A stretch of 64,000 nt of DNA from Pseudomonas sp. Os17 (GCF_001547895.1 NZ_AP014627.1:871501-935500), one strand, 5' to 3'. Shown: positions 34,482-43,944, numbered from the stretch's first letter. The notes: a model not told the origin generated them from the sequence alone. Numbers and translations are program-made.

Positions 34482-35876
34482 GTGGGTCCGACGCGACCAC
34501 GCTCGTCCGTTTCTCCAGAGCGACAGGGACTCGCAGCTAACGGCGGGTCCCTCAGCCAATCGTTTGTGCTGGCGGCCGTGACCTTCGCCATCGGTCAACT
34601 GGCCAACCTGACGTTCCAGATCGTTCTCTTGAAGTCGCTGGGGGCGACCACCTACGCAGTGGTCGGCCTGGCGCACCTGCTGTTGCTGACCCTGATCTTC
34701 CTGGCCGACCTGGGCTACGCCTCGTTGTTCCTGCGAGAAGACCGCCATGCCAGCCACTGGCTGGTGACCTGGCGTTGCGCGCTCGGGCAGCGGTTGCTCG
34801 CGACCCTGGTGTTGATGGGCCTTGCCTTGACTGGCTGGGTGTTCTACAGCGATGACCAGGCCGGGCGGCAGTACCTGTTCAGCGCCGCCCCCGCCAGCCT
34901 GTTTGCGCTGTTCAATTTTTCCGCCCCGCTGATCGCGGCCGGCCAGCGTCTGCGCGGGCTGATGGCGGCGCAGATCGCCTGGCCGGCCGGGTTGCTGCTG
35001 TGGTGGCCGGTCAGCGTCAGCCTGCCCCTGTCAGCGGCTGCCAGCGCAGGGCTGGCGGTAAGCCTGGGGTATCTCACCCAGGCCATCGTCAATTTCGCCA
35101 TGAGCGGTCAGCGGCTGTTGTGGTTGCCGTTATTGGGCAAAGGCCAGTTGAGGGCGGCGCTGCACCTGTGTGCATTAAGCGTGTCCGGCACCTTGCATGA
35201 CCGGCTCACGCCCTTTCTGCTGGCGCCCCTGGTACCAGGGTTCATGCCGGTCTTTCTGCTGCTGAACCATGTCTTGAGTGGCCTTTCTGGCGTACAGGGC
35301 CAGTTATCCCGCCTGTTGCTGGGCCAGGCCAGCAGCGCGGGTGGTCGCCAGCGGATCGTGGCGGTGGCTTCGTTGCTGGCTTGGGCGACCGCCAACATGC
35401 TGTTGCTGGGCACACTGGCGCAAAGCCTGGAACTGCCGATCGAGTCGCGTCAGTGGCTGGCGTTGGCAGGGCTGGTGGTGTTGGCCTGGGGCCTGTCCGC
35501 CTCCAGCGGTTTTCTCGTGCTGCTGCTTATTGGCGAGCGTCGCGAAGGGCAGTTTGTGCGGCCGTTCCTTCTGGGGCTAGGTGCCAGTGCGGTGCTGCAG
35601 CTCATGGCCGCCTGGAGCGACGCGCCAGCGTCCGTGTTGTGGGCCAGGGTCGTGGGGATGTTGTTGGTGATGAGCGTATTGCTGGTCATGCTCAGGCTGC
35701 GCCCTGGGCGTTGGGGCATGCTCGCCTTGGCGGGGGCGTTGGCAACCTGCGCGGCGGCGCAAACGAGCTGGGCCACCGGCCTGGCCATCATGCTGGCGGT
35801 CCCGGCCATGATCGGTTTGCTGGGCCGGCGTCCTTGCTATATCGAACCACGTTGCACAGGGGGGATGGATGAATAG
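34482..35876 (+). CDS. Wzx-like oligosaccharide flippase
   Basis: Starting at GTG 34482, two bases after the previous stop, the 464-residue protein has about twelve membrane helices (SFVLAAVTFAIGQLANLTFQ, AHLLLLTLIFLADLGYASLF and so on). Position and topology suit the polysaccharide transporter/MOP family that flips lipid-linked repeat units across the inner membrane. No sequence motif is decisive. Confidence 0.7.
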   Translation: MGPTRPRSSVSPERQGLAANGGSLSQSFVLAAVTFAIGQLANLTFQIVLLKSLGATTYAVVGLAHLLLLTLIFLADLGYASLFLREDRHASHWLVTWRCALGQRLLATLVLMGLALTGWVFYSDDQAGRQYLFSAAPASLFALFNFSAPLIAAGQRLRGLMAAQIAWPAGLLLWWPVSVSLPLSAAASAGLAVSLGYLTQAIVNFAMSGQRLLWLPLLGKGQLRAALHLCALSVSGTLHDRLTPFLLAPLVPGFMPVFLLLNHVLSGLSGVQGQLSRLLLGQASSAGGRQRIVAVASLLAWATANMLLLGTLAQSLELPIESRQWLALAGLVVLAWGLSASSGFLVLLLIGERREGQFVRPFLLGLGASAVLQLMAAWSDAPASVLWARVVGMLLVMSVLLVMLRLRPGRWGMLALAGALATCAAAQTSWATGLAIMLAVPAMIGLLGRRPCYIEPRCTGGMDE

Positions 35877-35891
35877 GCAGGAGTACCGGTC

Positions 35892-37733
35892 ATGTGCGGG
35901 CTGATCGCCGTACGCGCCCTGAGCGCGGCAGCCGACCTGCAGCAACGGGCCAGCCGGGCATTGGCCAGCCTGGCCCGTCGCGGCCCCGATGCCGAGGGCC
36001 TGCTGATGGTCGAGACGGCGCCACCGACACTGCTCGGGCATCGCCGCCTGGCTATCCTCGATACCAGCCGCGCCGCCGAGCAGCCCATGCGATGCCCGAT
36101 CACTGGCACGGCGCTGGTGTTCAACGGCGCCATCTACAACTTTGTCGAGCTGCGTAGTGAGCTGCGTACGCTTGGCTGTGTCTTCGTGACCGATGGTGAT
36201 ACCGAGGTGCTGCTGCACGGCTGGCGTGTCTGGGGCGAGGGGCTTTTCTCCCGCTGCAACGGCATGTGGGCCGTGGTGATCTGGGATGCGCCCAGTGGCG
36301 ACCTGGTGTATAGCCGTGACCGGCTGGGGGTAAAACCCCTGTATCTGCATCACGACGGTCAGCAGATGGTGCTGGCCAGTGAAATCGGCGCCATTGCCCA
36401 GATGCTTGGCGGTTATCCGGCCCCGAATCCTGAAAAGTTGTTCGACTTCCTGATCACGGGCTTTTCCGAACAGGGTTCGGCCACCTTTTTCCAGGGGGTG
36501 CGGGCCGTCCCACCTGGCGTGGTCGGGCGCATGAGCCGGACCGGCCGATTCAGTCAGGCTCCTTATCACCAATGGCCCGCACCCGGCAGTGCCGAGCCGC
36601 TGTCCAGCCTGGAACTGCGGGGACTGGTGGAGGACGCGGTGCACCTGCGTCTGCAGGCGGATGTGCCGGTGGCCAGCCTGCTGTCCGGCGGTCTGGACAG
36701 CTCCATCATCACCCGGGTGGCGCTCAACGCCAGCCAGCAGCCCCGGCAGCGGCTCGACGCGGCGTTCACCTACGGCTACCGCGATGCCCAACAGCGCGGG
36801 TTCGATGAGTCGGCACGGGCCGCGCTGTTCATGGCCGAAAGTGGCCATGACGACCGGCACCACGTGCTGCGCTTTACCCCCATCCCATCGGCGGACGAGC
36901 TGATGAACCTGATCTCGGTACAGGGCGAGCCCTTCAGTACGCCCTCGGTGCTGGCCAGTTTCAGGACTTACCGGGCCATCGCCGAACAGGGATTCAAGGT
37001 GGTGCTCTCCGGCGAAGGGGCCGATGAGCTGTTCGGCGGCTATTCGGCCCGTTATCACTCGGTGGCGGCCCGAGATGCGCTCTGGTCCGGGCACCTGATG
37101 CAGGTGGTCCAGCGCTTGAGGCTGCGTACCTTTCCTGTCAGCTTGCTGTTCAACCGCCTGGTCTGGGACCTGCCTCCAGCGCTGATAGGGCCGCTATTGC
37201 GTCGTCATCGTCCGAGTGTCGGGGTGATGAGCGCCGGGTTGTGGGAGTCTCAGCAGCAGCGCCTCGCGCTGATACGCCAGCGGATGTCCAGTCCCCTGGA
37301 GCAGCGCATGCGCGAGGACCAGCTGGATAATCTGTTGCCCATGGCACTGCGTATGGCCGATCGCAACAGCATGAGTGCCGGCATCGAACTGCGTAGCCCA
37401 TTCATGGACCATCGCCTGGTCGAGCGGGCGTTCCGTACGCCGGCCCTGGAGCGGATAGGGGCCGGTCTCTCCAAGTCCCTGCTGCGCGATGCATTCAAGG
37501 GGGTGTTGCCGGATCGGCTGGTGACCACGCCGAAAAGTACCGGATTCGGCCATGCCGAACAGTTCCTGGTGGCGCAGTTGCCCTGGCGTGAGCTGCTGGA
37601 GGATCTGCCTGCGCAACTGAACGACTTTGTCGACCTGAGCGCACTGCGCCGGCACCTGGCCAGGCCGCAATGTCACAGCACCCTGTGGCTGGCACTGTCA
37701 GTCGCGCTCTGGTACCGGAGCATCTATGCCTGA
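35892..37733 (+). CDS. Glutamine-hydrolysing asparagine synthase-like protein (AsnB type)
   Basis: The 613-residue protein starts MCGLIAVRALS, so the catalytic Cys2 of the amidotransferase domain is present. RRGPDAEG and NGAIYNFVELRSEL follow. The synthetase domain has the PP-loop LLSGGLDSS (about residue 265) and LSGEGADELFGGYSAR. Polysaccharide loci often hold such enzymes, which amidate uronic acids or other carboxylates. It contrasts with the Cys-less lasso cyclase at 18982 and is more likely a glycan amidase than a second cyclase. Confidence 0.85.
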   Translation: MCGLIAVRALSAAADLQQRASRALASLARRGPDAEGLLMVETAPPTLLGHRRLAILDTSRAAEQPMRCPITGTALVFNGAIYNFVELRSELRTLGCVFVTDGDTEVLLHGWRVWGEGLFSRCNGMWAVVIWDAPSGDLVYSRDRLGVKPLYLHHDGQQMVLASEIGAIAQMLGGYPAPNPEKLFDFLITGFSEQGSATFFQGVRAVPPGVVGRMSRTGRFSQAPYHQWPAPGSAEPLSSLELRGLVEDAVHLRLQADVPVASLLSGGLDSSIITRVALNASQQPRQRLDAAFTYGYRDAQQRGFDESARAALFMAESGHDDRHHVLRFTPIPSADELMNLISVQGEPFSTPSVLASFRTYRAIAEQGFKVVLSGEGADELFGGYSARYHSVAARDALWSGHLMQVVQRLRLRTFPVSLLFNRLVWDLPPALIGPLLRRHRPSVGVMSAGLWESQQQRLALIRQRMSSPLEQRMREDQLDNLLPMALRMADRNSMSAGIELRSPFMDHRLVERAFRTPALERIGAGLSKSLLRDAFKGVLPDRLVTTPKSTGFGHAEQFLVAQLPWRELLEDLPAQLNDFVDLSALRRHLARPQCHSTLWLALSVALWYRSIYA

Positions 37734-38727
37734 ACGGTTCCACGACTGGGGCCTGGCGGCGGATGCCGGTCAGTGCCGTGTGTGCGGCAGCAGCGCCGCA
37801 CAGCGCTACTTCTGGCCGGAGGTCTATGCCCACTCCGGGCAGGCCCTCATGCGTTGTGGCTATTGCGCCACGGTGTATCTGGCCCCCGGTTTCAGTGCAG
37901 CCGGGCTGCTGCGTTTTTATAGCGGCCCGTATCGCCGCCTGTTTCCTGCCGAAATACCTTGGCGCAGCACGGTGCGTTTTTTTGCCTGGCGTGGCGATGC
38001 CGACGTGGCGCGCAAACGGTTTGCCCTGATTGACGCGAACCTGCCGCCGCAAGGGCAACTGTTCGAAATGGGCGCAGGTTTCGGTGCCTTTCTCGGGCAG
38101 GCCGCGCAGCAACGGCCCGATCTGCAACTGAGCGCCAGCGAGCCGGACACCGCGCAACGCCAGGCCTTGCTCGGGCAGGCATCGGTGCGCTTTGTCGAGA
38201 GCCTGGCAACCCTGCCGGAACAGAGCCTGGATGCAGTGGTGGCCTTCCATGTACTCGAACACCTGATCGACCCACGCGGTTTTCTTGAACAGGCCGCGCA
38301 AAGACTGCGGGACGGGGGCCGCCTGTGGCTGGAGGTGCCAGACTTGATGAGCGACTGGCAGACCCGGCTGTTCGTCCATCCGGCACATTTGAGTTACTTC
38401 TGTGCCGACAGCCTGCGGCGCCTTGCCGAAGCGGCCGGCCTGCATGTGCTGTACTGCGGCGCCCATCCCGTCTCCGCGCTGGCGGGGACGCTGTGGCTGG
38501 AGGCGCTGCGCCCGACGACGCCGATCCGCCAGCCTGTGGCGTCGGCAGCGCAACAGCAGGTGGACGCTGTCGATCAGTGGATCTCACGGGTCGGCTGGGG
38601 GTACCGGGACCGGATCAAGGCGCTGCTCAAAGCCATGGCCATGCGTGTGCTGGGGGCGGGCTTGCTAGGCGAGTGGCAGCGCTGGCGCCAGCATCGCCGT
38701 CACTGTGCAGAGCAGGCGCGGCGATGA
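37726..38727 (+). CDS. SAM methyltransferase with N-terminal Cys pairs
   Basis: The 333-residue protein carries CRVCG near residue 17 and CGYC near 44, then a methyltransferase core (LFEMGAGFGAFLGQAA, VVAFHVLEHLIDPRGFL, LWLEVPDLMSDW). Its layout parallels the 31179-32111 protein. It overlaps the AsnB-like gene by eight bases and the next gene by four (ATGA), so it is translationally coupled. Likely sugar methyltransferase. Confidence 0.8.
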   Translation: MPERFHDWGLAADAGQCRVCGSSAAQRYFWPEVYAHSGQALMRCGYCATVYLAPGFSAAGLLRFYSGPYRRLFPAEIPWRSTVRFFAWRGDADVARKRFALIDANLPPQGQLFEMGAGFGAFLGQAAQQRPDLQLSASEPDTAQRQALLGQASVRFVESLATLPEQSLDAVVAFHVLEHLIDPRGFLEQAAQRLRDGGRLWLEVPDLMSDWQTRLFVHPAHLSYFCADSLRRLAEAAGLHVLYCGAHPVSALAGTLWLEALRPTTPIRQPVASAAQQQVDAVDQWISRVGWGYRDRIKALLKAMAMRVLGAGLLGEWQRWRQHRRHCAEQARR

Positions 38728-40016
38728 GGTTCAGGATCGTGTTGCTGATCATCCTCTGGGTGCACCTGGGGGATCTGGGCAGCGCCTGGCTGTATGGCGA
38801 CGGTGCCTGGCCAGGCGTGGGGTTGCTGCGCAACCTGCGTGATGGATTGGTGGTGGTGCTCGCCGCGTGCTGTCTACTCAGCACCCGTCTGCCAAGCCGC
38901 CTGTTGCTGCCGCTGGTGGCCTACAGCGCCCTGGCGCTGTGCTACCTGCTGGTCAACAGGGCAAGCATGACGCCGAGCATCTTACTGGGCTCCTACGGCA
39001 CGCTGATGATTCCCGTGCTGTTTTTTCTGCTGGGTTTCTACTGCGTGCGCCGCCCTGAGCAGTTGCGCAGCTGCGTCGCCTTGCTGGTGCTGCTGGGCAT
39101 TGCCAGCACAGTGTTTGGCGCCTGGGAGCAGCAGCACACAACGTTTTGGACCGAGACCATTGGCTATCCGCGTTATATGCGCGATATCAAGGGCATGATG
39201 TTGGGCGCCGATTGGGAAAGCGGCTTGCCATGGAACTTCTACGGCGGCGTCGACCTGCAACGGCGGGCGGCGGGCCTGCTGGCGTCCCCCCTGGCGCAGG
39301 GCATGTTCCTGGCAGTCGTGGCTGTGGCTGCCATCGCATGGTCGGAGCGACGTGCTGGCTACCTCAGCCTGCTGCTCAGTGGTTTGCTGTTCGTGGGAAT
39401 CTGGATGTCGGGAACGCGCGGCGCCATGCTCGCCGGCAGCCTGGCCCTGATCGGTTACCTGGCCACGGGGACCTCGCTGTTCCGTTACCGCGCCATACGC
39501 TGGTTGGTGGCCGCTGGCGTCTGCGGGGGGATTGCGATGTTCTCCTATGGCATCGTGCAGATGAGCATCAATTTTCTGGATGGCTCAACCATCGGCCACT
39601 GGCAGGCGTTGCAGAAAAACCTGCTGGATCTGCCCAAGGTGCTGTTGCTGGGTGCCGGCCTCGGCGCCCAGGGCGCGCAGGCGGCCCAGCAGCAACAGAC
39701 GCTGATCGGCGGTGGCGAAGGGGCAATCTTCAGCATTGCGTTCCAGCTCGGCCTGCCTGCCGCCCTGCTGTTTCTCTGGTTCTACCTGAACATGGCCCTG
39801 GCCTTGTTGAACCGTTATCGTAGGCACCCTGAGCCGATGCTGCTGGCGATGTTCTGGTTGACGCTGGGCCTGTCCACCACCTTGATCAGCTCCGAGCACC
39901 TGCTCACCGTCTCCGGCACGGGCGCCTTCTGGCTGCTTTGCGGAGCCACGCTACGCAGCACCTCGTCCACTCGCTACCAAACTGAGCCCATCATCGATGA
40001 ACAGCACTCCGGATAG
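38724..40016 (+). CDS. O-antigen polymerase/ligase-like membrane protein (1)
   Basis: From MRFRIVLLIILWVHLG at 38724 the protein is 430 residues, with about eleven helices and a large periplasmic loop (about 135-190, containing NFYGGVDLQRRAAGL). FVGIWMSGTRGAMLAG and GGGEGAIFSIAFQLGL match the Wzy_C/O-antigen ligase pattern. It probably polymerises repeat units; a second protein of the class lies at 40794. It overlaps the next gene by 20 bases. Confidence 0.75.
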   Translation: MRFRIVLLIILWVHLGDLGSAWLYGDGAWPGVGLLRNLRDGLVVVLAACCLLSTRLPSRLLLPLVAYSALALCYLLVNRASMTPSILLGSYGTLMIPVLFFLLGFYCVRRPEQLRSCVALLVLLGIASTVFGAWEQQHTTFWTETIGYPRYMRDIKGMMLGADWESGLPWNFYGGVDLQRRAAGLLASPLAQGMFLAVVAVAAIAWSERRAGYLSLLLSGLLFVGIWMSGTRGAMLAGSLALIGYLATGTSLFRYRAIRWLVAAGVCGGIAMFSYGIVQMSINFLDGSTIGHWQALQKNLLDLPKVLLLGAGLGAQGAQAAQQQQTLIGGGEGAIFSIAFQLGLPAALLFLWFYLNMALALLNRYRRHPEPMLLAMFWLTLGLSTTLISSEHLLTVSGTGAFWLLCGATLRSTSSTRYQTEPIIDEQHSG

Positions 40017-40779
40017 CCGCCGCATTGAGTTTCTGGGTTGTCCTCTGGACCTGCTCAGCCCGCAGGAGATGATCGAACAGGCCCGGCACGCTCTCACGGA
40101 TGGCTGTCGACTGCGCCTGGAAGGGCTCAATGTCGCCAAGCTGGTCGACGCGCGCACTACCCCGTTCCTGATGCAGGCGCTGCATGAGGCGGAGCGTGTC
40201 CATATCGATGGTGCGGGTATTTCCCTGGGACTCAAGGCGCTGGGAATCAAGACGCCACCGCGCTGCGCGGGTATCGACCTGATGGGCCTGCTGTGTGAAA
40301 TGGCGGCCGCGACCGGTGCTTCGGTGTACCTGCTCGGAGCCCGCCAGGAGGTGGTTGAGTTGACGGCAGAGCGTTTGCAGGCCCGTTATCCCGGCCTGCG
40401 CATTGCCGGCCTGCGCAACGGTTACTTCACGGCCGGCGAAGAGGCGAAAGTAATTCAAGATGTCCGCGCCAGCGGTGCGGATATCCTGTTTGTCGGCATC
40501 AGCTCACCCAAAAAGGAATTGCTGCTGCACACCCACTGGTCGAACTTGGGCGTCCGGGTAGGCATGGGGGTCGGCGGCTCGTTCGACGTGCTCTCCGGCC
40601 AGTTACCTCGAGCGCCGCGCTGGGTTCAGAGGATTGCCATGGAGTGGTTGTTTCGCTTGTTGCTCGAACCTCGTCGCCTGCTCTGGCGCTACGTGCGTAG
40701 TAACAGCCTCTACTTACTGTTGCTGGTCGTTACCCGTATAAGGCTTGCGACGCGGGCCAAGGTCAGAGCCCAGTGCTGA
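39997..40779 (+). CDS. WecG/TagA/CpsF family glycosyltransferase
   Basis: The 260-residue protein matches the GT26 family: FLGCPLDLLSPQEM, VHIDGAGISLGLKALG, RCAGIDLMGLL, VYLLGARQEVVE, LFVGISSPKKELLLH and GVGGSFDVLSGQLPRAPRW. Members transfer ManNAc or ManNAcA (or glucose) to a lipid-linked acceptor. The non-hydrolysing WecB at 22771 makes UDP-ManNAc, and no WecC dehydrogenase is in the window, so ManNAc itself is the simplest donor. Confidence 0.9.
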   Translation: MNSTPDSRRIEFLGCPLDLLSPQEMIEQARHALTDGCRLRLEGLNVAKLVDARTTPFLMQALHEAERVHIDGAGISLGLKALGIKTPPRCAGIDLMGLLCEMAAATGASVYLLGARQEVVELTAERLQARYPGLRIAGLRNGYFTAGEEAKVIQDVRASGADILFVGISSPKKELLLHTHWSNLGVRVGMGVGGSFDVLSGQLPRAPRWVQRIAMEWLFRLLLEPRRLLWRYVRSNSLYLLLLVVTRIRLATRAKVRAQC

Positions 40780-40793
40780 AAGCAGGAGCAGTC

Positions 40794-42011
40794 ATGTCTT
40801 ATGAACCCTTGCGGACTTTGCTGTCCCGACCCGGCCAGGCTTTGTTGGCCCTGGGCCTGTTCGTGCAACTGAGCGGGTTTCTGTTCAATAACGACGGCAG
40901 TCGCCAGGCCACACAGGTTTACCTGTTGCTGTTCGTACCGGCGCTGATTCTGCTTATTGCCGAACGTTTTGCGCTCTCCTGGTGGCGCCAACCCAGCGCG
41001 CTGATACTGCTGGCCCTGCTTGGCTGGGTGGTGCTACGGAGCTGCTTTGACGATTCCTGGAAGGCGCCGGGCTACTTGCTGAAGGTGGCTCTGCTGATCT
41101 TGCTCTATGTGTTCGTCGTCGGCCAGCTGGTGCGCAAAGGCGTGATCGAAATTCCCCTGGCTCTCGCGGTGCTGCTCGCCTGCTGTTTTGCCTGGCTGAC
41201 ACTGATCGTTCAGTTCGTTGTTCTGGATAAGCCACTGGCATACGAGGTACTCAGAAGCACTGGTCGGCTGCGAGAGTTGGGCTGGCATGGTTTCGCAGAT
41301 TTCTCGCATCCCATCCCGGCGGGCCTTTACTACGGGATCTTCGCCGTTCTGCTGCTCAGCGTCCTGGTGGAGCGTGAACTCAAGGCGTGGGCCTGGTTGC
41401 CTGTACTGGTCGGTCTGGCAGGCTTGTTGGTGTATGTGCTGTTGACCTTCTCGCGTGGTGCCTGGTTCTCAACCCTGGCGGGCAGCTTGACCCTGTTGGT
41501 GCTCAGCCCGCAACGGCGTGCGCGTGTCCTGCTGCTGATCGGTGCACTGTTGATACTGCTGATGATGGCGGTGTTCTGGTCGCGGGTTGAGCACGAATGG
41601 TTTTTGGGCACCAGTCAGCGCGGTCCTATCTGGCTGAACTGGCTGGCCCGTCTGCCCGAGTTCTGGGCCCTAGGAAAGGGTGCTGGAGTCAATTTGGTCT
41701 ACCGCTATCCCTGGGGCGATGTGGTGTATTACGCCCACAGTCTGTACCTGCAACTGTGGTTCGAGTACGGGATCGTCGGCTTTGCCTTGTTCGTGCTGTT
41801 GCTCGGTTCTGTGCTGCGCAAGGCGTGGCGGTTGCGTGCCGATCCTGCCGCCCGTGTGGCCCTGGCGACCTTGGTGTTCGCCTTGGTGGCGATGGTGTCA
41901 GAGGTCTCGACCGTGTTCAGTCGGCCCAATCTCAGTTGGATTGTCTTGTGGCTGCCGATCGGGTTGATCATGGGGTTGAGGTCACCGGTAGAGGAGTCCT
42001 CGACCACATAG
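40794..42011 (+). CDS. O-antigen polymerase/ligase-like membrane protein (2)
   Basis: ATG 40794 follows AGGAG by five bases and gives 405 residues with about twelve helices. FSHPIPAGLYYGIFAVLLL, YVLLTFSRGAWFSTLAG and the periplasmic YYAHSLYLQLWFEYGIVG match the O-antigen ligase (WaaL/Wzy) pattern, with the conserved Arg and His positions. With the 38724 protein there are two members of this class, possibly one polymerase and one ligase. It ends the plus-strand run of the island. Confidence 0.78.
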   Translation: MSYEPLRTLLSRPGQALLALGLFVQLSGFLFNNDGSRQATQVYLLLFVPALILLIAERFALSWWRQPSALILLALLGWVVLRSCFDDSWKAPGYLLKVALLILLYVFVVGQLVRKGVIEIPLALAVLLACCFAWLTLIVQFVVLDKPLAYEVLRSTGRLRELGWHGFADFSHPIPAGLYYGIFAVLLLSVLVERELKAWAWLPVLVGLAGLLVYVLLTFSRGAWFSTLAGSLTLLVLSPQRRARVLLLIGALLILLMMAVFWSRVEHEWFLGTSQRGPIWLNWLARLPEFWALGKGAGVNLVYRYPWGDVVYYAHSLYLQLWFEYGIVGFALFVLLLGSVLRKAWRLRADPAARVALATLVFALVAMVSEVSTVFSRPNLSWIVLWLPIGLIMGLRSPVEESSTT

Positions 42012-42182
42012 TAATCAAGACTGAGTCCGCCGGTCGCGGGCATCCCCATCTATTTGTTCATCGATGAACTCCAGTTCGAGCATGACTTCAACAAACTGGC
42101 CTATGACGTCTTCAACTTCGAAGCACTGCTCGGCGAGGCCGACCGGCACCGCATACGCCCACGACTTCCCGCCCGCTTTCAG

Positions 42183-42770
42183 TCAGCTCAAATAGAAGGG
42201 CCAAACCAGCAATGCTTTTCGGCATTTTCGGTAATGGAATTGCAACGTGGGGTGAAGATGTTCGCTCCGACTTTTTTGCATGTAACAGGTATACCTGGCG
42301 ATAAAATTTGCCTGGGCTTCCGGGGTAAACCTGATTGCACAGTGAGGCTTGCCAGGTCTTTGGTCGAGTTGCTCGATAACCTTGGCAAAACGTTCAACTG
42401 CGATTTTGTTCGGCCAACGGTCGATATAGCGCAACTCTCGGACATCGTCGGGATATACCGCCAGTTGCAGGCGCTGAGTCCGGTCCTCGCTCCAAGAGCG
42501 AAAGTATCTGCCCATGTGAGGCCACTGGGCTTCCCGCCCTGCGAGATCCAGGGCGCTGCCGTTACCCTCACTGATCTTACTCTCCAGCCAGGCCTCCACC
42601 TCTGCAACGACGAAGTAAAGTTCTGCCTGTTTGTTTGAGCCTAATTTGATGGGGCGGGGGAAGCAGGGATCGGTTCCGCGTAGCGTTTCAAGGCCGGAAC
42701 GGATCTTGTCAAAGCAGTGCTGCACAGAGGTGTGACTGATCAGGGATTTCTTTGGGGTAGGTGTCGGCAT
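42183..42770 (-). pseudogene. AlpA-like regulator joined to a frameshifted DUF3987 fragment
   Basis: From MPTPTPKKSLISHTSVQH at 42770 the first ~70 residues look like a small AlpA-type regulator of integrative elements (PRPIKLGSNKQAELYFVVAEVEAWLE). It then runs in frame into the C-terminal part of a DUF3987-type primase-like protein (MGRYFRSW, YPDDVRELRYIDRWPN, RFTPEAQANFI). Near 42225-42228 the frame is lost: after HYRK the other frame reads KMPKSIAGLALLFEL, the expected continuation, so one A of a short A-run seems deleted. Decay product of a mobile element beside ssrA. Confidence 0.7.
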
Positions 42771-42956
42771 GTGTGGGGATCTGTGTATCAGTCCATACAG
42801 ATTTGATACCCCTGACAGACCGCTGTAGCGTGTTTTCAAACCGGAAAAGCGCCGGAAAACGTGTTGTCGGTTGTTGAGGCAAAGGCGACAGCCAAGGATA
42901 GGTTTCGCGGGCAGGCTGTAGTTGGCATAACCGAGCCAAAACCACCCCTTTAGGCA

Positions 42957-42996
42957 CAAAAAAGGCACTTGCGATAATCGCCAAGTGCCTTTTTTG
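42957..42996 (-). terminator. Rho-independent terminator of ssrA
   Basis: On the minus strand GGCACTT and AAGTGCC form the stem around GGCGATTATCGC, which itself can pair further, followed by TTTTTT. It lies 13 bases after the tmRNA 3' CCA. Confidence 0.85.
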
Positions 42997-43008
42997 TACT
43001 GCTTCATT

Positions 43009-43402
43009 TGGTGGAGCCGGGGGGATTTGAACCCCCGTCCGCCAGTACTCCGCTGTCGGTCCTACATGCTTAGCCGTGTCTATTGAGTTAACCCTCAGCG
43101 ACCCGACGGGCAGGGTGCTTTGGGCGAGTTGTGTAAGTTTTAGCCGCTTCGTCCACAACGTACTGCACGGCGATTCTGTTCTATATGACAATCATTTTGG
43201 GTTTACAGACATCCCCTGATGATTGCTGGACCCGAAGGTACCAGGGGGGAAGGGCTAAGGCTGCTTACGCAGCGAGAGCGTAATCCCCGTAGGTTTCGTC
43301 ATTGGCAACTATAGGAAGTTGCAACAGTGGATTTACGAGTTCTGTTACCAACTCGGCATGCACCTAAAGTTTCGCAACCGGCGTCGAATCCTAAACGGCC
43401 CC
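43009..43402 (-). ncRNA. ssrA: tmRNA
   Basis: The 394-base RNA begins GGGGCCGTTTAGGATTCGAC and ends with GGTTCAAATCCCCCCGGCTC followed by CACCA, the tRNA-like T-arm and acceptor end. The resume frame at 43306-43265 encodes ANDETYGDYALAA and a stop, a Pseudomonas-type degradation tag. tmRNA with SmpB (gene at 52688) rescues stalled ribosomes. Its 3' end is a frequent integration site for phages and islands, and a mobile-element remnant lies just downstream. Confidence 0.97.
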
Positions 43403-43489
43403 GAACCTGTTGTGCATTACCAACAGGTGGACGGATTCTACGCTAAGCGAGCGCAGAAGGCCAACCCGAAGGTTGGCCAATGCGTCGGC

Positions 43490-43777
43490 CTACTGATCGC
43501 CCTTGGTGTTGTTCTGCAAGCGCTGGAGCGCTTGGGTGGTCAGGGAGATGCAGTTCTTGGTGCCTTGCTCGGTGCCTTTGGCGTGCTCGGCGGTGGCTTG
43601 CTGCACCGTGGCGTCGATGTCGCTGCTCAGGTCCGAGCTCATGGCCTCGGTGCTGACCTTGGCGTCTCTGATCTTTTGCAGGTTGATCTGGCACAGGTCC
43701 TCTTGCCCGGCGGCAAACACCGGGGAGGCCAGCATCGCGGCGGTAATGAACAGTCCAGCCAGTGCGGAACGCTTCAT
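43490..43777 (-). CDS. Small secreted protein of unknown function
   Basis: ATG 43777 follows AAGGAG and gives 95 residues, beginning MKRSALAGLFITAAMLASPVFA (signal peptide, cleavage after VFA). The mature part is helical and has two cysteines (EDLCQINLQKIRD and GTKNCISL) that may pair in the periplasm. No family was recognised. It lies between ssrA and the D-lactate dehydrogenase gene. Confidence 0.7.
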   Translation of the reverse strand: MKRSALAGLFITAAMLASPVFAAGQEDLCQINLQKIRDAKVSTEAMSSDLSSDIDATVQQATAEHAKGTEQGTKNCISLTTQALQRLQNNTKGDQ

Positions 43778-43944
43778 GGTGATCTCCTTGATTGCAGGGG
43801 CTCGGTGCTGCCGGTCAACAGGACAGGCGGCCGAGTGGGGCGAAGCCCTTTTTGTGCGGGCCTGGAAAGTGGACCCTGGCCGGGTGCCGGGGTTCGGTTT
43901 TTTTTGCGATGAAACGCTGCCGCCCTTATCGCGTTCGAGCAGGT

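Noticed and set aside
42054..42638. 194-codon plus-strand frame starting MFIDELQFEHDF
   Set aside because: It lies opposite the AlpA/DUF3987 remnant, whose protein-like reading explains the sequence better.
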